Assembly: GCF_021277265.1 (NCBI RefSeq)
Contig: NZ_JAJSOH010000014.1
Coordinates: 1-64,000 of the forward strand
DNA: 64,000 bases
Reading direction: 5' to 3'
Source: Kineosporia rhizophila
GTDB lineage: Bacteria; Actinomycetota; Actinomycetes; Actinomycetales; Kineosporiaceae
In this document: in pieces, positions 49,207 through 58,129 of the stretch
Position numbering within the stretch: position 1 is the first letter of the stretch
Layout: each line of letters starts with the position of its first letter
Translations under genes and position numbers: made by a program
The notes under the pieces: generated by a model
Told to the model about the DNA's origin: nothing
What the model saw: only the letters and a program-made list of their open reading frames with translations
Database searches by the model: none

Positions 49207-49971
49207 ATGATGGGGCAGTTATCTTTGCGCAGTATCGCTATGCGCGTGGGCAGCAACCGCAGCTTCACCCGAAGGCTGCCCGAAAACCTCGGTGGCGCGC
49301 GCTATCCCGCTTCGACCGAAGGTGGCCTGAAGCATTTGAAGTGGGATGTGAACAAGATAGACCCGGACCTCACCAGATTTGCGAAGGAGCATGTCGGGCC
49401 CGGACACAGTGTTTGGGATGTTGGCGCGAACGTGGGTCTTTTCAGCTTTGCCGCAGCGGGACTGGCAGGACCAGGTGGAGCCGTTCTCGCCATTGAACCG
49501 GACCCACTGCTAGCAGGTCGCCTTCAAGCCGCAGCGGCTTTGCATGATCAAAGAGCCCCCGTGACTGTGCTTGCGGCCGCCGTAAGTGACGAGTCTGGGT
49601 TGGCAGTCTTCGAAATAGCTGAGACAAGCCGCGCGATGAACCACCTAGCAGGATTCGGGGCTCCTCAGAGCTTGGAGAAAGGAACCCGCTCGCAGCAGCC
49701 CGTGCCGACGCTGACCTTGGACTCATTACTGGACGGGCTGCGAGCTCCCGACGTGGTCAAAATCGACGTAGAGCGCGCAGAGCTCCTAGTTCTACGGGGA
49801 GCAGAAAATCTACTTGCCAAGGTTCGCCCAAAGATAATGATCGAAGTAGCGGAGACTGTCGCCCTTGAGGTGGGCGACCTCCTCGCCAAATTTGGATACG
49901 AAATTTTTGACTGGGAGACCGGCCGGGCAATAGAGAGCCCGGCCTGGGCCACACTGGCATTACCAAAATGA
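49207..49971 (+). CDS. FkbM-family methyltransferase
   Basis: 254 residues. SAM-binding Rossmann motif I is VWDVGANVGLFSFAAAG (about residues 69-85), followed by AVLAIEPDPLLAGRLQAAA, and the family's C-terminal DVVKIDVERAELLVLRGAE is present. FkbM proteins O-methylate sugars or polyketide hydroxyls. Here it is the first gene of the polysaccharide island and most likely methylates a glycan residue. The composition is visibly less GC-rich than the DNA to the left. The start is approximate; a second ATG lies at 49210. Confidence 0.88.
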   Translation: MMGQLSLRSIAMRVGSNRSFTRRLPENLGGARYPASTEGGLKHLKWDVNKIDPDLTRFAKEHVGPGHSVWDVGANVGLFSFAAAGLAGPGGAVLAIEPDPLLAGRLQAAAALHDQRAPVTVLAAAVSDESGLAVFEIAETSRAMNHLAGFGAPQSLEKGTRSQQPVPTLTLDSLLDGLRAPDVVKIDVERAELLVLRGAENLLAKVRPKIMIEVAETVALEVGDLLAKFGYEIFDWETGRAIESPAWATLALPK

Positions 49972-50053
49972 TCTCGAGTTGCTCGGTAGTGGCAACCAAG
50001 TCTGGACCTGCGCCAAAATCGTAGAAGCGGAAAGATTGGAATGGCTGGAACTC

Positions 50054-50869
50054 ATGACCCTCACGGCTCAAGCGCGACGTCTCGCGGAAAAGCACCTGCC
50101 GGAATCCGCGCTAAATGTGGTTATGACGGTGGCCCACCTACGTCCGACTCATCGTCGATTCTTGGTTGCACGTGAACAAACCGCTGCTCGAAGGGCTGCG
50201 ATCGACGATCAAGTCATTGCTGAACTGGGTGGATCCTTCAGGGTGCAATCTGGCCCCTTCAAAGGAATGACATTGCTCCGCCAAAAAGCGTGGGGCTTCG
50301 ACTACTCCGCCCGATTGCTCGGCACCTACGAACTTGAACTTTCGCAGGTAGTCGAGACCGTTGCCGCGTCCAAGCCATCAAACATCATTGATGTCGGCTG
50401 CGCTGATGGCTGGTATACCACCGGCCTAGCCAGACTATGTCCTCAAGCCAGGGTAGTCGGGTTCGATATCTCAGAAAATGCCCGGGCTCACACCGTCGCT
50501 ATGGCCGCAGCAAATCAGGTATCAGACCGAGTAGCAGTGCGTGCCAAGTGTAAGCCTCAAGATTTGACGGAATTGCCTGAAGGCACAATTGTCATTGTTG
50601 ACATCGAAGGCGCGGAACTTGATTTGGTGACCGAAGAAGTCATCGCTAGTAGTCCGCATGCAACTTGGATTATTGAATGCCACGACATGTATATACCTGA
50701 TGCTTCGAAAATTATGAACGAACGTTTTGCTGGGCGCGAAATGACCCTGCTGCGTGAGCTACCGAGGACGCCGGACATGGCGCCAAACCTCGAAGCTGGT
50801 CTCGCCGCCCTCGCTATGGACGAACAGCGGAGCGGTGAAGGACTTTGGCTTGTCGTGCAACCTGTGTGA
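50054..50869 (+). CDS. SAM-dependent methyltransferase
   Basis: About 271 residues. Motif I is IIDVGCADGWYTTGLARLCP, followed by VVGFDISENARAHTVA and an acidic post-motif IVIVDIEGAEL that resembles FkbM-type proteins. It probably methylates sugar or lipid-linked intermediates. The N-terminal ~95 residues are helical and unassigned. The ATG at 50054 is preferred; the frame extends to 49979. Second gene in the island, 32 bases before a glycosyltransferase. Confidence 0.82.
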   Translation: MTLTAQARRLAEKHLPESALNVVMTVAHLRPTHRRFLVAREQTAARRAAIDDQVIAELGGSFRVQSGPFKGMTLLRQKAWGFDYSARLLGTYELELSQVVETVAASKPSNIIDVGCADGWYTTGLARLCPQARVVGFDISENARAHTVAMAAANQVSDRVAVRAKCKPQDLTELPEGTIVIVDIEGAELDLVTEEVIASSPHATWIIECHDMYIPDASKIMNERFAGREMTLLRELPRTPDMAPNLEAGLAALAMDEQRSGEGLWLVVQPV

Positions 50870-50902
50870 GACCACCTTTCTGCTGCTTATAAGGGCGAAT
50901 GA

Positions 50903-52006
50903 ATGACGAGTTCCTCAACACCGCGAAGTCAGCCTGAAATGGCAAACACAAGCAATCCGTTAAAGGTCCTCATTGTTAGCCATGCCTTCGCTCCGACGGT
51001 AGGCGGCATCGAAGCCGTTGGGCAACAACTGGCAACCGGACTGACTAAACGTGGGCATCTCGTCGCTGTTGTCACGCCGACGGCCGGCGACGAGTGCGTC
51101 CACCCGTTCCAAATCGTGCGGGATCCAAATCCTCGCCGCATGATGCAGTTGGCCAGATGGGCTGACGTAATCCTTCACAACGGTATTGCCACCCGGTATC
51201 TCTGGTCGGGACTCTTGTTCTTGCGTCCAACGCTCATTGCTCATCACACGTGGCTTGGGTACGGTAGGAGATCGCGCAACCCTAAACTAATCGTCAAGAG
51301 AAGCGTTGCGTCCATGTTCCCGACCGTGGCAGTCAGTCGTATCATCGCCGAAGACTTCGCATGGCAAAGTACGGTAATTCTTAACGGGTTCGACGAGCAG
51401 GTCTTCTTTTCTGATTCCCGTGAGCGCCGCCAAGGGGTCGTGGCAGTCGGTCGAATGGTGCGAGATAAAGGATTCGACCTTCTCATTAGTGCATTCGCCA
51501 TGATTCAGAACGACATGAATCCTGACGCCAAACTTACCTTGATCGGCGATGGTCCCGAACGGCGCTCTCTGGAAGAGCAAGCCGAACGACTTGGCGTGCC
51601 CGTTCATTTCACTGGCACCCTCAAGCCAGCAGAAATAGCGGAGCAGCTCCGAGACCATCACGTCGCAGCAGTTCCTAGTCGCTGGCGGGAACCTTTTGGG
51701 CTGGTCGGGCTTGAAGCCGCAGCTTGCGGGTGCGTGACCCTGGTTCCCGACGAGACGGGGCTCACGGAGGCCGTTGGGCCGGCTGGGATCCACTTTCGGC
51801 GGAACGATGCCCGCGACCTGGCCCGTGCTCTCCGACGCGCCCAATCCATGGTTGTAGACAAGGAAGCCCTCGACGCCCATCTGGCGGGCCTCACGATCGA
51901 CCGGCAGGTCTCCGCCTACGAGGCAACACTCATCGATCTCGCGCACGGAAAATTCAAAACAAGCGTTTCTCTACCCCGCCTGCCGCCACTTGCTGACACC
52001 ACATGA
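50903..52006 (+). CDS. Glycosyltransferase family 4 (GT-B fold)
   Basis: 367 residues. The N-terminal Rossmann domain starts KVLIVSHAFAPTVGGIEAVGQQLA, typical of GT4. The C-terminal donor domain has VVAVGRMVRDKGFDLLISAF, LTLIGDGPERRSLEEQA, and the EPFGLVGLEAAACGC (E-x7-E) motif that binds the nucleotide sugar. A retaining enzyme that adds a sugar to the growing lipid-linked repeat unit is expected. A second in-frame ATG at 50939 is possible. Third gene of the island. Confidence 0.9.
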   Translation: MTSSSTPRSQPEMANTSNPLKVLIVSHAFAPTVGGIEAVGQQLATGLTKRGHLVAVVTPTAGDECVHPFQIVRDPNPRRMMQLARWADVILHNGIATRYLWSGLLFLRPTLIAHHTWLGYGRRSRNPKLIVKRSVASMFPTVAVSRIIAEDFAWQSTVILNGFDEQVFFSDSRERRQGVVAVGRMVRDKGFDLLISAFAMIQNDMNPDAKLTLIGDGPERRSLEEQAERLGVPVHFTGTLKPAEIAEQLRDHHVAAVPSRWREPFGLVGLEAAACGCVTLVPDETGLTEAVGPAGIHFRRNDARDLARALRRAQSMVVDKEALDAHLAGLTIDRQVSAYEATLIDLAHGKFKTSVSLPRLPPLADTT

Positions 52007-52336
52007 CCAGCAGCACCAGGTTGCTATGGCGGCACGCTGGCCCGGGCTCGCTGTATGTCGACACCCAGTCCAGACAGTGCCCTTCGCACGTTCGTCGGAT
52101 GGACGAGTCCGCCGGTTGGCCCTGAAAGCGCTGGCACCAGGTGAGGATTGTTCCTGCAGCATCGAACCGTCAGTGGGCGGCAAGCACGTGCGGTAGTCTC
52201 GTCCGCACCGATTGTGACGATGCAAAGTCGGTCTGTACCCCTGACGACGACGTCGGCGATGCCCGGCCCGTGCAGCTCGCATGGCTTGGCCCCGGACTCT
52301 CGTAGCACCATCGCTCGCACCCGAGGAGGCCTTCAG
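52007..52336. other. Gene-free gap inside the polysaccharide island
   Basis: 330 bases that are more GC-rich than the genes on either side. Open frames on both strands have no ribosome-binding site and no recognisable domain. The sequence may be a remnant of an older gene or a recombination scar. It separates the first three island genes from the next block and could hold an internal promoter. Confidence 0.45.
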
Positions 52337-53245
52337 ATGCGGTCTGACTTCAAGATACCTGTCTCAGTCGTCATTCCGACTAAGAATGAAGAGGCTTCGA
52401 TTGTGGAGTGTGTCGCCTCCGTCGATGCCTTTGAACAGGTCATTGTGGTCGACTCCGAGAGTCCTGACCAAACTCAAGCACTGGCTAGGTCGTCGGGCGC
52501 GCAAGTCGTGAACTATCGCTGGGACGGGGGGTACCCGAAGAAAAAGCAGTGGTGCCTGCAGGAACTTGATCTGAGGCACGACTGGGTCCTCTTTCTTGAC
52601 GGAGACGAGCGACCCAGTCGTGATCTGGTTGATGCCATTCGGCGGTCAGTAGAAGACGGCACCTTAGATCAATACGGTGCTTTCGACCTTGATCTCGAAT
52701 ATCACTTTTTGGGTAAGCCTCTACGGCACGGTCACCAAGTCGTCAAACGTGCTCTTGTTCATCGAACCCGAACTGTCTTCCCGGCTCTAGGTGATCTTGG
52801 TGCTCCAGGCATGGGAGAGCAAGAAGGTCACTATCAACCCACGGTCGAGGGAAAAATAGGGCATCTCGACGGGAAACTGGTTCACGACGATCCCGATCCG
52901 TTTGCGACTTGGGTTGCGCGCCACAATCGTTACTCAGATTGGGAGGCGTATTTACAAGAACATCCAGACCTGGCGGGGCAGATCCAGCGACTGCGATCGA
53001 GCAGAGCCAGACGCTATCGGGATGCTCCGTTCAAGCCCTTGGCCTTCTTCGTCTACTCCTACATCATCCGACGAGGATTTCTGGACGGAGCAGCGGGCTT
53101 CAACTATGCCATTGCGCATGCCTTCTACTTTTGGATGATCTCGGTAAAGCGTGGTGAGGCCCGACGCGAGCGGCATCGGGTAGCCATTGTCGACCTAGCC
53201 CAAAAGGCAGGAACCGCGCAAAGTGCCTCTTTGGAGCCCAAGTGA
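52337..53245 (+). CDS. Glycosyltransferase family 2 (WaaE/KdtX-like)
   Basis: 302 residues. GT-A fold: VSVVIPTKNEEASIVECVASV, the DXD-containing segment WVLFLDGDERPS, and the family-specific GHYQPTVEGKIGHLDGKLVHDD. The latter resembles WaaE-like core glycosyltransferases, so inverting transfer of a hexose is plausible. A C-terminal hydrophobic helix region (FFVYSYIIRRGFLDGAAGF) probably associates with the membrane. ATG at 52337 follows GAGGAGG; the upstream frame extends to 52148. The GTGA at its end starts the next gene. Confidence 0.9.
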   Translation: MRSDFKIPVSVVIPTKNEEASIVECVASVDAFEQVIVVDSESPDQTQALARSSGAQVVNYRWDGGYPKKKQWCLQELDLRHDWVLFLDGDERPSRDLVDAIRRSVEDGTLDQYGAFDLDLEYHFLGKPLRHGHQVVKRALVHRTRTVFPALGDLGAPGMGEQEGHYQPTVEGKIGHLDGKLVHDDPDPFATWVARHNRYSDWEAYLQEHPDLAGQIQRLRSSRARRYRDAPFKPLAFFVYSYIIRRGFLDGAAGFNYAIAHAFYFWMISVKRGEARRERHRVAIVDLAQKAGTAQSASLEPK

Positions 53246-54456
53246 CCCTCAATATTCTTCGAGTAGCAGCGTCGGTTTCTGCACTTGATGGTGGGCCGGC
53301 AACTGGAATCGTCGCCCTATCGCGAGAGCTGAGAAAGCTCGGCGTTGACGATGTAGTAGTCGCGGGCGATGCGCACGGAAAGGGCAATTTGCGCATCGAA
53401 CAGCTTGGGGACCTTGAGGGGCTCGATCTAACACTAACCCGCGTTCACGCCCCACGTGCTCTTAAGACATCGTTCGGGATGATCCCCACATTATTCAGGA
53501 AGATCCGCAGAGCGGATGTTGTCCATATTCACGGCTTCTATTTGTTCCACACGGCAGTGGCAGCGTTGCTTGCTAAGGGATTCGGAAAACCCTACCTGAT
53601 CCAGCCGCATGGAGTCTTCGAGCCATATCAAGAAGCGCAGTCACAGAAAAGAAAAGCACTTTATAACCGTATCGTGGGCAAGTATGTGTTGCAGCAGGCC
53701 GCTGGCCTGATCTTCGCGACCCGCTCTGAGAAAGAGCATGCCGAGGGGCTTCTCGAAAAGTTTAGGCTGAATTCTTGGCTCATGCCCCTGGGCTCCACCG
53801 TCTCAGGTGCTGGCCAGGAAAATGAGACGGCAGAGCGAAACTTCAGGAACAGCAATAACGTCCTGTTCTTGGCCCGAATCGCGCCAAAAAAGCGTGTGGA
53901 TCTAGTGGTGTCGGCCGTCCCACTCGTCCGGGCAGAACATCCGAATGTACGTCTCACAATTGCTGGCACCGGTGATATGTCGCTGGTGACAGATGCTCTC
54001 GACCGACTGTCTCCTCAGGACCAAGCATGCATCACCTTGGCCGGATTCGTTCAGGGTGAGGAGAAAACGGCAGCGTTCAGCGAAGCAGACGTTTACGTCT
54101 TGCCTTCAGAAAACGAAAATTTTGGTATCAGTGTGGCTGAAGCCCTGGCCCACGGACTCCCAGTTGTTATCACTCCTGACGTGGCTATCGCCGACCAGGT
54201 ACACGAATGGAATGCTGGAATTGTCGTCCCGCAGAGGAACGTTGAAGACGTTGCCTCAGGTATCTTGGCCGCATTGGCTCCTGCGAACCGCGCGACTATG
54301 TCCCAGAACGCAGTTCAATTAGCGGATACGCATTTTAGCTGGGAGGCAAGTGCCCGCCGAGCGATTGATGTCTATAGGGCTGCGATCGCCAATCCCATCC
54401 CGGACAGGTCGAGCGTGGGCAGTCTGAACTGCATCGGGTGCGCCAAGAATGAATAA
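53242..54456 (+). CDS. Glycosyltransferase family 4 (GT-B fold)
   Basis: 404 residues. N-terminal domain LNILRVAASVSALDGGPATGIVALSREL, acceptor-side HIHGFYLFHTAVAALLAKGFG, and donor domain VLFLARIAPKKRVDLVVSA, LTIAGTGD and ENFGISVAEALAHGLPVV (E-x7-E). Adds a sugar to the repeat unit in the cytoplasm. GTG start overlaps the previous stop. The last ~20 residues are unusual (SVGSLNCIGCAKNE) and may be a trimmed end. Confidence 0.9.
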   Translation: MTLNILRVAASVSALDGGPATGIVALSRELRKLGVDDVVVAGDAHGKGNLRIEQLGDLEGLDLTLTRVHAPRALKTSFGMIPTLFRKIRRADVVHIHGFYLFHTAVAALLAKGFGKPYLIQPHGVFEPYQEAQSQKRKALYNRIVGKYVLQQAAGLIFATRSEKEHAEGLLEKFRLNSWLMPLGSTVSGAGQENETAERNFRNSNNVLFLARIAPKKRVDLVVSAVPLVRAEHPNVRLTIAGTGDMSLVTDALDRLSPQDQACITLAGFVQGEEKTAAFSEADVYVLPSENENFGISVAEALAHGLPVVITPDVAIADQVHEWNAGIVVPQRNVEDVASGILAALAPANRATMSQNAVQLADTHFSWEASARRAIDVYRAAIANPIPDRSSVGSLNCIGCAKNE

Positions 54457-54558
54457 CTTCTTCTCAGCTGCGGACGGCCTCGTGGTTGAGGGCGTAGCAA
54501 AGGAACTGAAAGGGCAGCAGGAGAGTCTGGTGACATCAGCCTTGGTGGCTTGGCAACT

Positions 54559-55914
54559 ATGAGCGCAAGTCGAAAATATGAGCATGTTGCCTCGAAACGC
54601 AGGACAGTGAACCTCCGAAAAGGGGGAACGTTAGCTCGCTTTTTTGGGACGCAAGCTTTAGCTCAGGTTGTAGCCCTCATTGTGGGCCTAATAGTGGTCA
54701 ACCAATTGACTAAGGAAGAATACTCCTACTACACAATCGTAGTCGCAGTCACGTCAGCAATTACAGTTTTAGGGAGCTCGGGCTTTGGTGCCGTGCTCCT
54801 GTCCAACGGCGCCCAACTGCGCGAGGATCCGACCTTTTCATCATTCATCGTTTCGGTGCTGTCGCTGAGAAGGAAGCTCTTCTTCCGTGTAGCTTGTGGG
54901 GCAGTGCCAATTTTAGGCTTCCTGCTCTTGCGAAACGACGCCAGCATCTGGAATATCACGGCGTTAACCTGTCTGGCGCTTCTTACGTGCGCAACTATGA
55001 CGAGTACAACCGTTTTCAACGATCTTCTTGCCTTAGAATACCAAAGAAGTCGGTTGCAATACATATCTCTAGTGGCTTCTGGGCTTCGGCTTCTTGGTGC
55101 AGGATCGCTTTTTCTCATTCCGTTGAAATATGCGGTCATCCCGGTCGCCGTAAATTCTGCGGTTACATTTATAACTCTCCGGATGCAGCGCAAGACAGCA
55201 AGTAACCTAGTCAATTTTCGGGCTGCGGTAACGGCCAGGTACAAGAAGATGGCAATGATGGGCTACACCAAACTCTTGCCGGTTAACCTCTTTGCCATTT
55301 TTCAAGGGCAAGTTATTGTATTCATTCTTAGCTTGCAGGGGCTAACAAATGCTTTGGCCGAAGTGGGCGCACTCTCACGCTTTCCCGTTGCTTTCGTAGT
55401 TCTGACCAGCACAATAGCCTCGCTCGCCGGCCCTATCGTAGCTCGCGCATCTGCCGACCGATTGAAGAGAACCTACGGTCAGGCGGTCGCTGGTTCTTGT
55501 TTCCTTATCGTCTGCCTCGTGGGCCTGGTGTACCTCGCAAGTCCTTGGCTTGTGCTCCTTCTAGGCTCGGAATATTCGGGACTAAAAGACGAACTTATGG
55601 TGATGTTTGTGGCTGGAGCGGTCTTTTGCTTGGGCGACGTGCTCAGGATTCTTAATCAAGCAAGAGGATGGATAGACCTTTCTTGGATGCAGATCCCGCT
55701 CAGCCTCTTGGCCATTGCTTGCGGCCTCCTGTGGATCGACCTCGACACCAGCATGGGGGGGTGCCTCCTTATGCTGACAATCAGTTTCCCCCAGTTGGTC
55801 ACGCAACTGGTGCTGCTTGTTCGCGGGATCCGAAGTCCATGCTCTATAGATCTTGAAAATCTCCGCCAATCGGCGTCAGTTGACCGCAGACACGCTGAGG
55901 AACGTACCGATTGA
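54559..55914 (+). CDS. Wzx-like polysaccharide flippase (MOP superfamily)
   Basis: 451 residues with about 12 hydrophobic segments. The N-terminal GTLARFFGTQALAQVVALIVG and LTKEEYSYYTIVVAVTSAITV fit the Wzx/PST family. It should flip the undecaprenol-linked repeat unit across the membrane for polymerisation by the Wzy-like protein downstream. ATG at 54559 is chosen; a TTG at 54550 is an alternative. The gene is noticeably AT-rich with TTA and other codons rare in the flanking chromosome. Confidence 0.85.
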   Translation: MSASRKYEHVASKRRTVNLRKGGTLARFFGTQALAQVVALIVGLIVVNQLTKEEYSYYTIVVAVTSAITVLGSSGFGAVLLSNGAQLREDPTFSSFIVSVLSLRRKLFFRVACGAVPILGFLLLRNDASIWNITALTCLALLTCATMTSTTVFNDLLALEYQRSRLQYISLVASGLRLLGAGSLFLIPLKYAVIPVAVNSAVTFITLRMQRKTASNLVNFRAAVTARYKKMAMMGYTKLLPVNLFAIFQGQVIVFILSLQGLTNALAEVGALSRFPVAFVVLTSTIASLAGPIVARASADRLKRTYGQAVAGSCFLIVCLVGLVYLASPWLVLLLGSEYSGLKDELMVMFVAGAVFCLGDVLRILNQARGWIDLSWMQIPLSLLAIACGLLWIDLDTSMGGCLLMLTISFPQLVTQLVLLVRGIRSPCSIDLENLRQSASVDRRHAEERTD

Positions 55915-56015
55915 GGAACACGGTCATCTTGCTGAGTAAGCGAATAAATCTCATACATTGTTGCCGACTTGCGAGGCCTGGCTCGAGGTCGTCGTACTTG
56001 AGAGCGGGAGAAGCA

Positions 56016-56852
56016 ATGCTTCCTAAGAGCGATCCCACCCACGTACCCACTTTGGGCATTGTCATGCTCAACTGGAACCAGGGACGCTTCCTGCGGGATG
56101 CGGTGGAAAGTATACTGGCACAATCGTTTACGGACTGGCGGCTGCAAATTGTGGATCCAGGTTCCGCTGACGGTTCGCGAGCGTTGTATGAAATGCCGTT
56201 CATCGCTGACGATCGCCGAATCGAAGTCCTGCTGGAGCCAGATGATGGTCCTAGCGATGGACTCAACAAAGGTTTTTCCAAGCTACGGTGCCCATATAGC
56301 TACTATCTGAACGCTGACGACAGAGTGATTCCTGGTGCCTTTTCGGAGGCCGTGGGGTATCTCAAGAGTCATCCATCAGTGGACATGGTTATGGGCCACG
56401 GCGTCCAGATCGACGCATGGGGTCACGTGATGCGCCGCGTCTACTCTGATGCTTTCGATCCTTGGGCGTACGTCTCAGGAAAAGCAGTTACCGTTCAACA
56501 GGCCACCTTTTTTCGCCAGCGAGTATTTGAGCAGGCGGGTGGCTTCAATGTGTCGAATAAGGTTTCGTGGGATGGAGAGTTTGTCTTAGCCGCAGGCATG
56601 TCTGGGGCTTCTATGCATGTCCTTAACCGTACCTGGGGCGAATTTCGGGTGTATGGCGGCACGATAACGTCCGACTCGTCGACGCGAGCCAAGGCGCAGC
56701 GCGAGTTAGCACGTATGCGTGACCAGTACCTAACAGGAAATCTCCGGTCAGGCCCTTCCCCCATAATGCTGGAGGCGCGTCGGCGGCTTGCGCATCCGAT
56801 TCGTTCGATGAGTATCTTAACCGAGAAATTTCTGGGAAGGCTGCCGGCATGA
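56016..56852 (+). CDS. Glycosyltransferase family 2
   Basis: 278 residues. GT-A fold: LGIVMLNWNQGRFLRDAVESIL, IVDPGSADGSRALYE, then SYYLNADDRVIPGAFSEAV with the DXD-like motif NADD, and VTVQQATFFRQRVFEQAGGF, typical of GT2 enzymes that act on cell-surface glycans. ATG at 56016 has GGGAG upstream; the frame runs on to 55911, but those extra residues are poor in domain character. ATGA overlap with the next gene. Confidence 0.88.
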   Translation: MLPKSDPTHVPTLGIVMLNWNQGRFLRDAVESILAQSFTDWRLQIVDPGSADGSRALYEMPFIADDRRIEVLLEPDDGPSDGLNKGFSKLRCPYSYYLNADDRVIPGAFSEAVGYLKSHPSVDMVMGHGVQIDAWGHVMRRVYSDAFDPWAYVSGKAVTVQQATFFRQRVFEQAGGFNVSNKVSWDGEFVLAAGMSGASMHVLNRTWGEFRVYGGTITSDSSTRAKAQRELARMRDQYLTGNLRSGPSPIMLEARRRLAHPIRSMSILTEKFLGRLPA

Positions 56853-58129
56853 CGGACTTGGCGACCGACCCCTCGGTAAGGAAACCCCCAAGCGCGGATA
56901 GGTCCAGGGAATCGAGGTTGCCCTTCCTCTTGGGGCTAATTGCTTTTCTGCACTTCGATGTGTTGGGGGAGGTCTATGTAGTGGAGTTGATTTTAAGTGG
57001 CATCATAATAAATGAAATGATTCGCAGGCGCAAGGACGGACGAGGAACGCGAAGAGCTGCCTTCGTAAAGTACATTCCGAAGTGGTCGCCAATGATTCTT
57101 TACGCAATCATTGTCGTTCAGCTATTCAGGTCACCTGAGCTTCTACCTGCGGCAAAGGGATTTCTGCTTTACGCCTTTTTCCTGATCAATGTTTCAGGAT
57201 TGGTGATCTTACTTCGAGACGATGAGCGTAAAGCTCGTCAGTTGGTCTATGGGTTTATCTGTTCAGTTCCTTTGTCCTTTGTCGTCCAGCCAAATGCGTA
57301 TATGCTTGGTGACCCCTGGAAGTTCGCGTTCGCCCTGCCCGCCATGTTGCTGGTTGCCACACTTTGCTGGAAAGCCTCTCGCATGTGGATGGCGTCTTTG
57401 GCACTAGCTGGCGTCGGCTTCATCAGTATGATTTTGAACGCGCGAAGCACCGGGGGCATCTGTATAGCCGCCGCCTTGGTTGTACTTATGTACGGGGCCG
57501 AATCGGTGACCCTGAGGGCCTATGCCAAGACCGTCCTTACCCCGGCACTCCTCATCGTCGCTGTTAGCGGCTATATGGTGTACGCGCACTTGGCCAACTC
57601 GGGTCAACTGGGGATAGAAATGCAATGGAAGTACAACACCCAGTCAGAGGGGGACCTTGGTGTTCTAGCCGGGGGACGACCCGAGGTGTTCTACACATCA
57701 GCTGCTTTGATTCACGATCCGCTAATTGGCTATGGCTATAAGCCCGAGCTAACTGATGATCTGTCGCAGTCGGCGCGTGATTCGATGCTGGATCTCGGAT
57801 ACCGATCCCTGGCCCTGCGGAGTCCGCATCCGGGCGTTGACCTCCCCACACATTCGTATATCTTCGGTGCGTGGGTCATGTTTGGCTTAGCAGGACTCGT
57901 CTTTTGGCTAGGCATCATGAAACATTTGGCCAGGAATTTGCAGACCGTGGTGCGTTCGAGGAGGGGCTCTATGCCTCTTTGCGTCCTGCTCGCCGGCTTG
58001 ACCTCGTGGAACGTCTTTTTCTCACCTTTTGGTTCTACTTCCCGCATGCTTGCAGCCATGGCCATAGTCGTAATAGGTATATCCGCCGCTAGGGCGGAAG
58101 GGGAGGAGAAAAATGATCATTATTTCTAA
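56849..58129 (+). CDS. Wzy-like O-antigen polymerase/ligase
   Basis: 426 residues with about ten membrane segments and one large loop (about 255-340) between later helices, as in Wzy/WaaL proteins. The loop has an Arg-rich, His-containing stretch (SLALRSPHPGVDLPTHSYIFG) matching the O-antigen ligase family pattern where a histidine is near the catalytic site. It should polymerise repeat units on the outer face of the membrane. Start overlaps the previous gene (ATGA) and its end overlaps the next by 17 bases. Confidence 0.82.
   Translation: MTDLATDPSVRKPPSADRSRESRLPFLLGLIAFLHFDVLGEVYVVELILSGIIINEMIRRRKDGRGTRRAAFVKYIPKWSPMILYAIIVVQLFRSPELLPAAKGFLLYAFFLINVSGLVILLRDDERKARQLVYGFICSVPLSFVVQPNAYMLGDPWKFAFALPAMLLVATLCWKASRMWMASLALAGVGFISMILNARSTGGICIAAALVVLMYGAESVTLRAYAKTVLTPALLIVAVSGYMVYAHLANSGQLGIEMQWKYNTQSEGDLGVLAGGRPEVFYTSAALIHDPLIGYGYKPELTDDLSQSARDSMLDLGYRSLALRSPHPGVDLPTHSYIFGAWVMFGLAGLVFWLGIMKHLARNLQTVVRSRRGSMPLCVLLAGLTSWNVFFSPFGSTSRMLAAMAIVVIGISAARAEGEEKNDHYF

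Noticed and set aside
52024..52320. Minus-strand frame beginning MRAMVLRESG in the island gap
   Set aside because: The start resembles dehydrogenase N-termini, but nothing after it does, and there is no ribosome-binding site.
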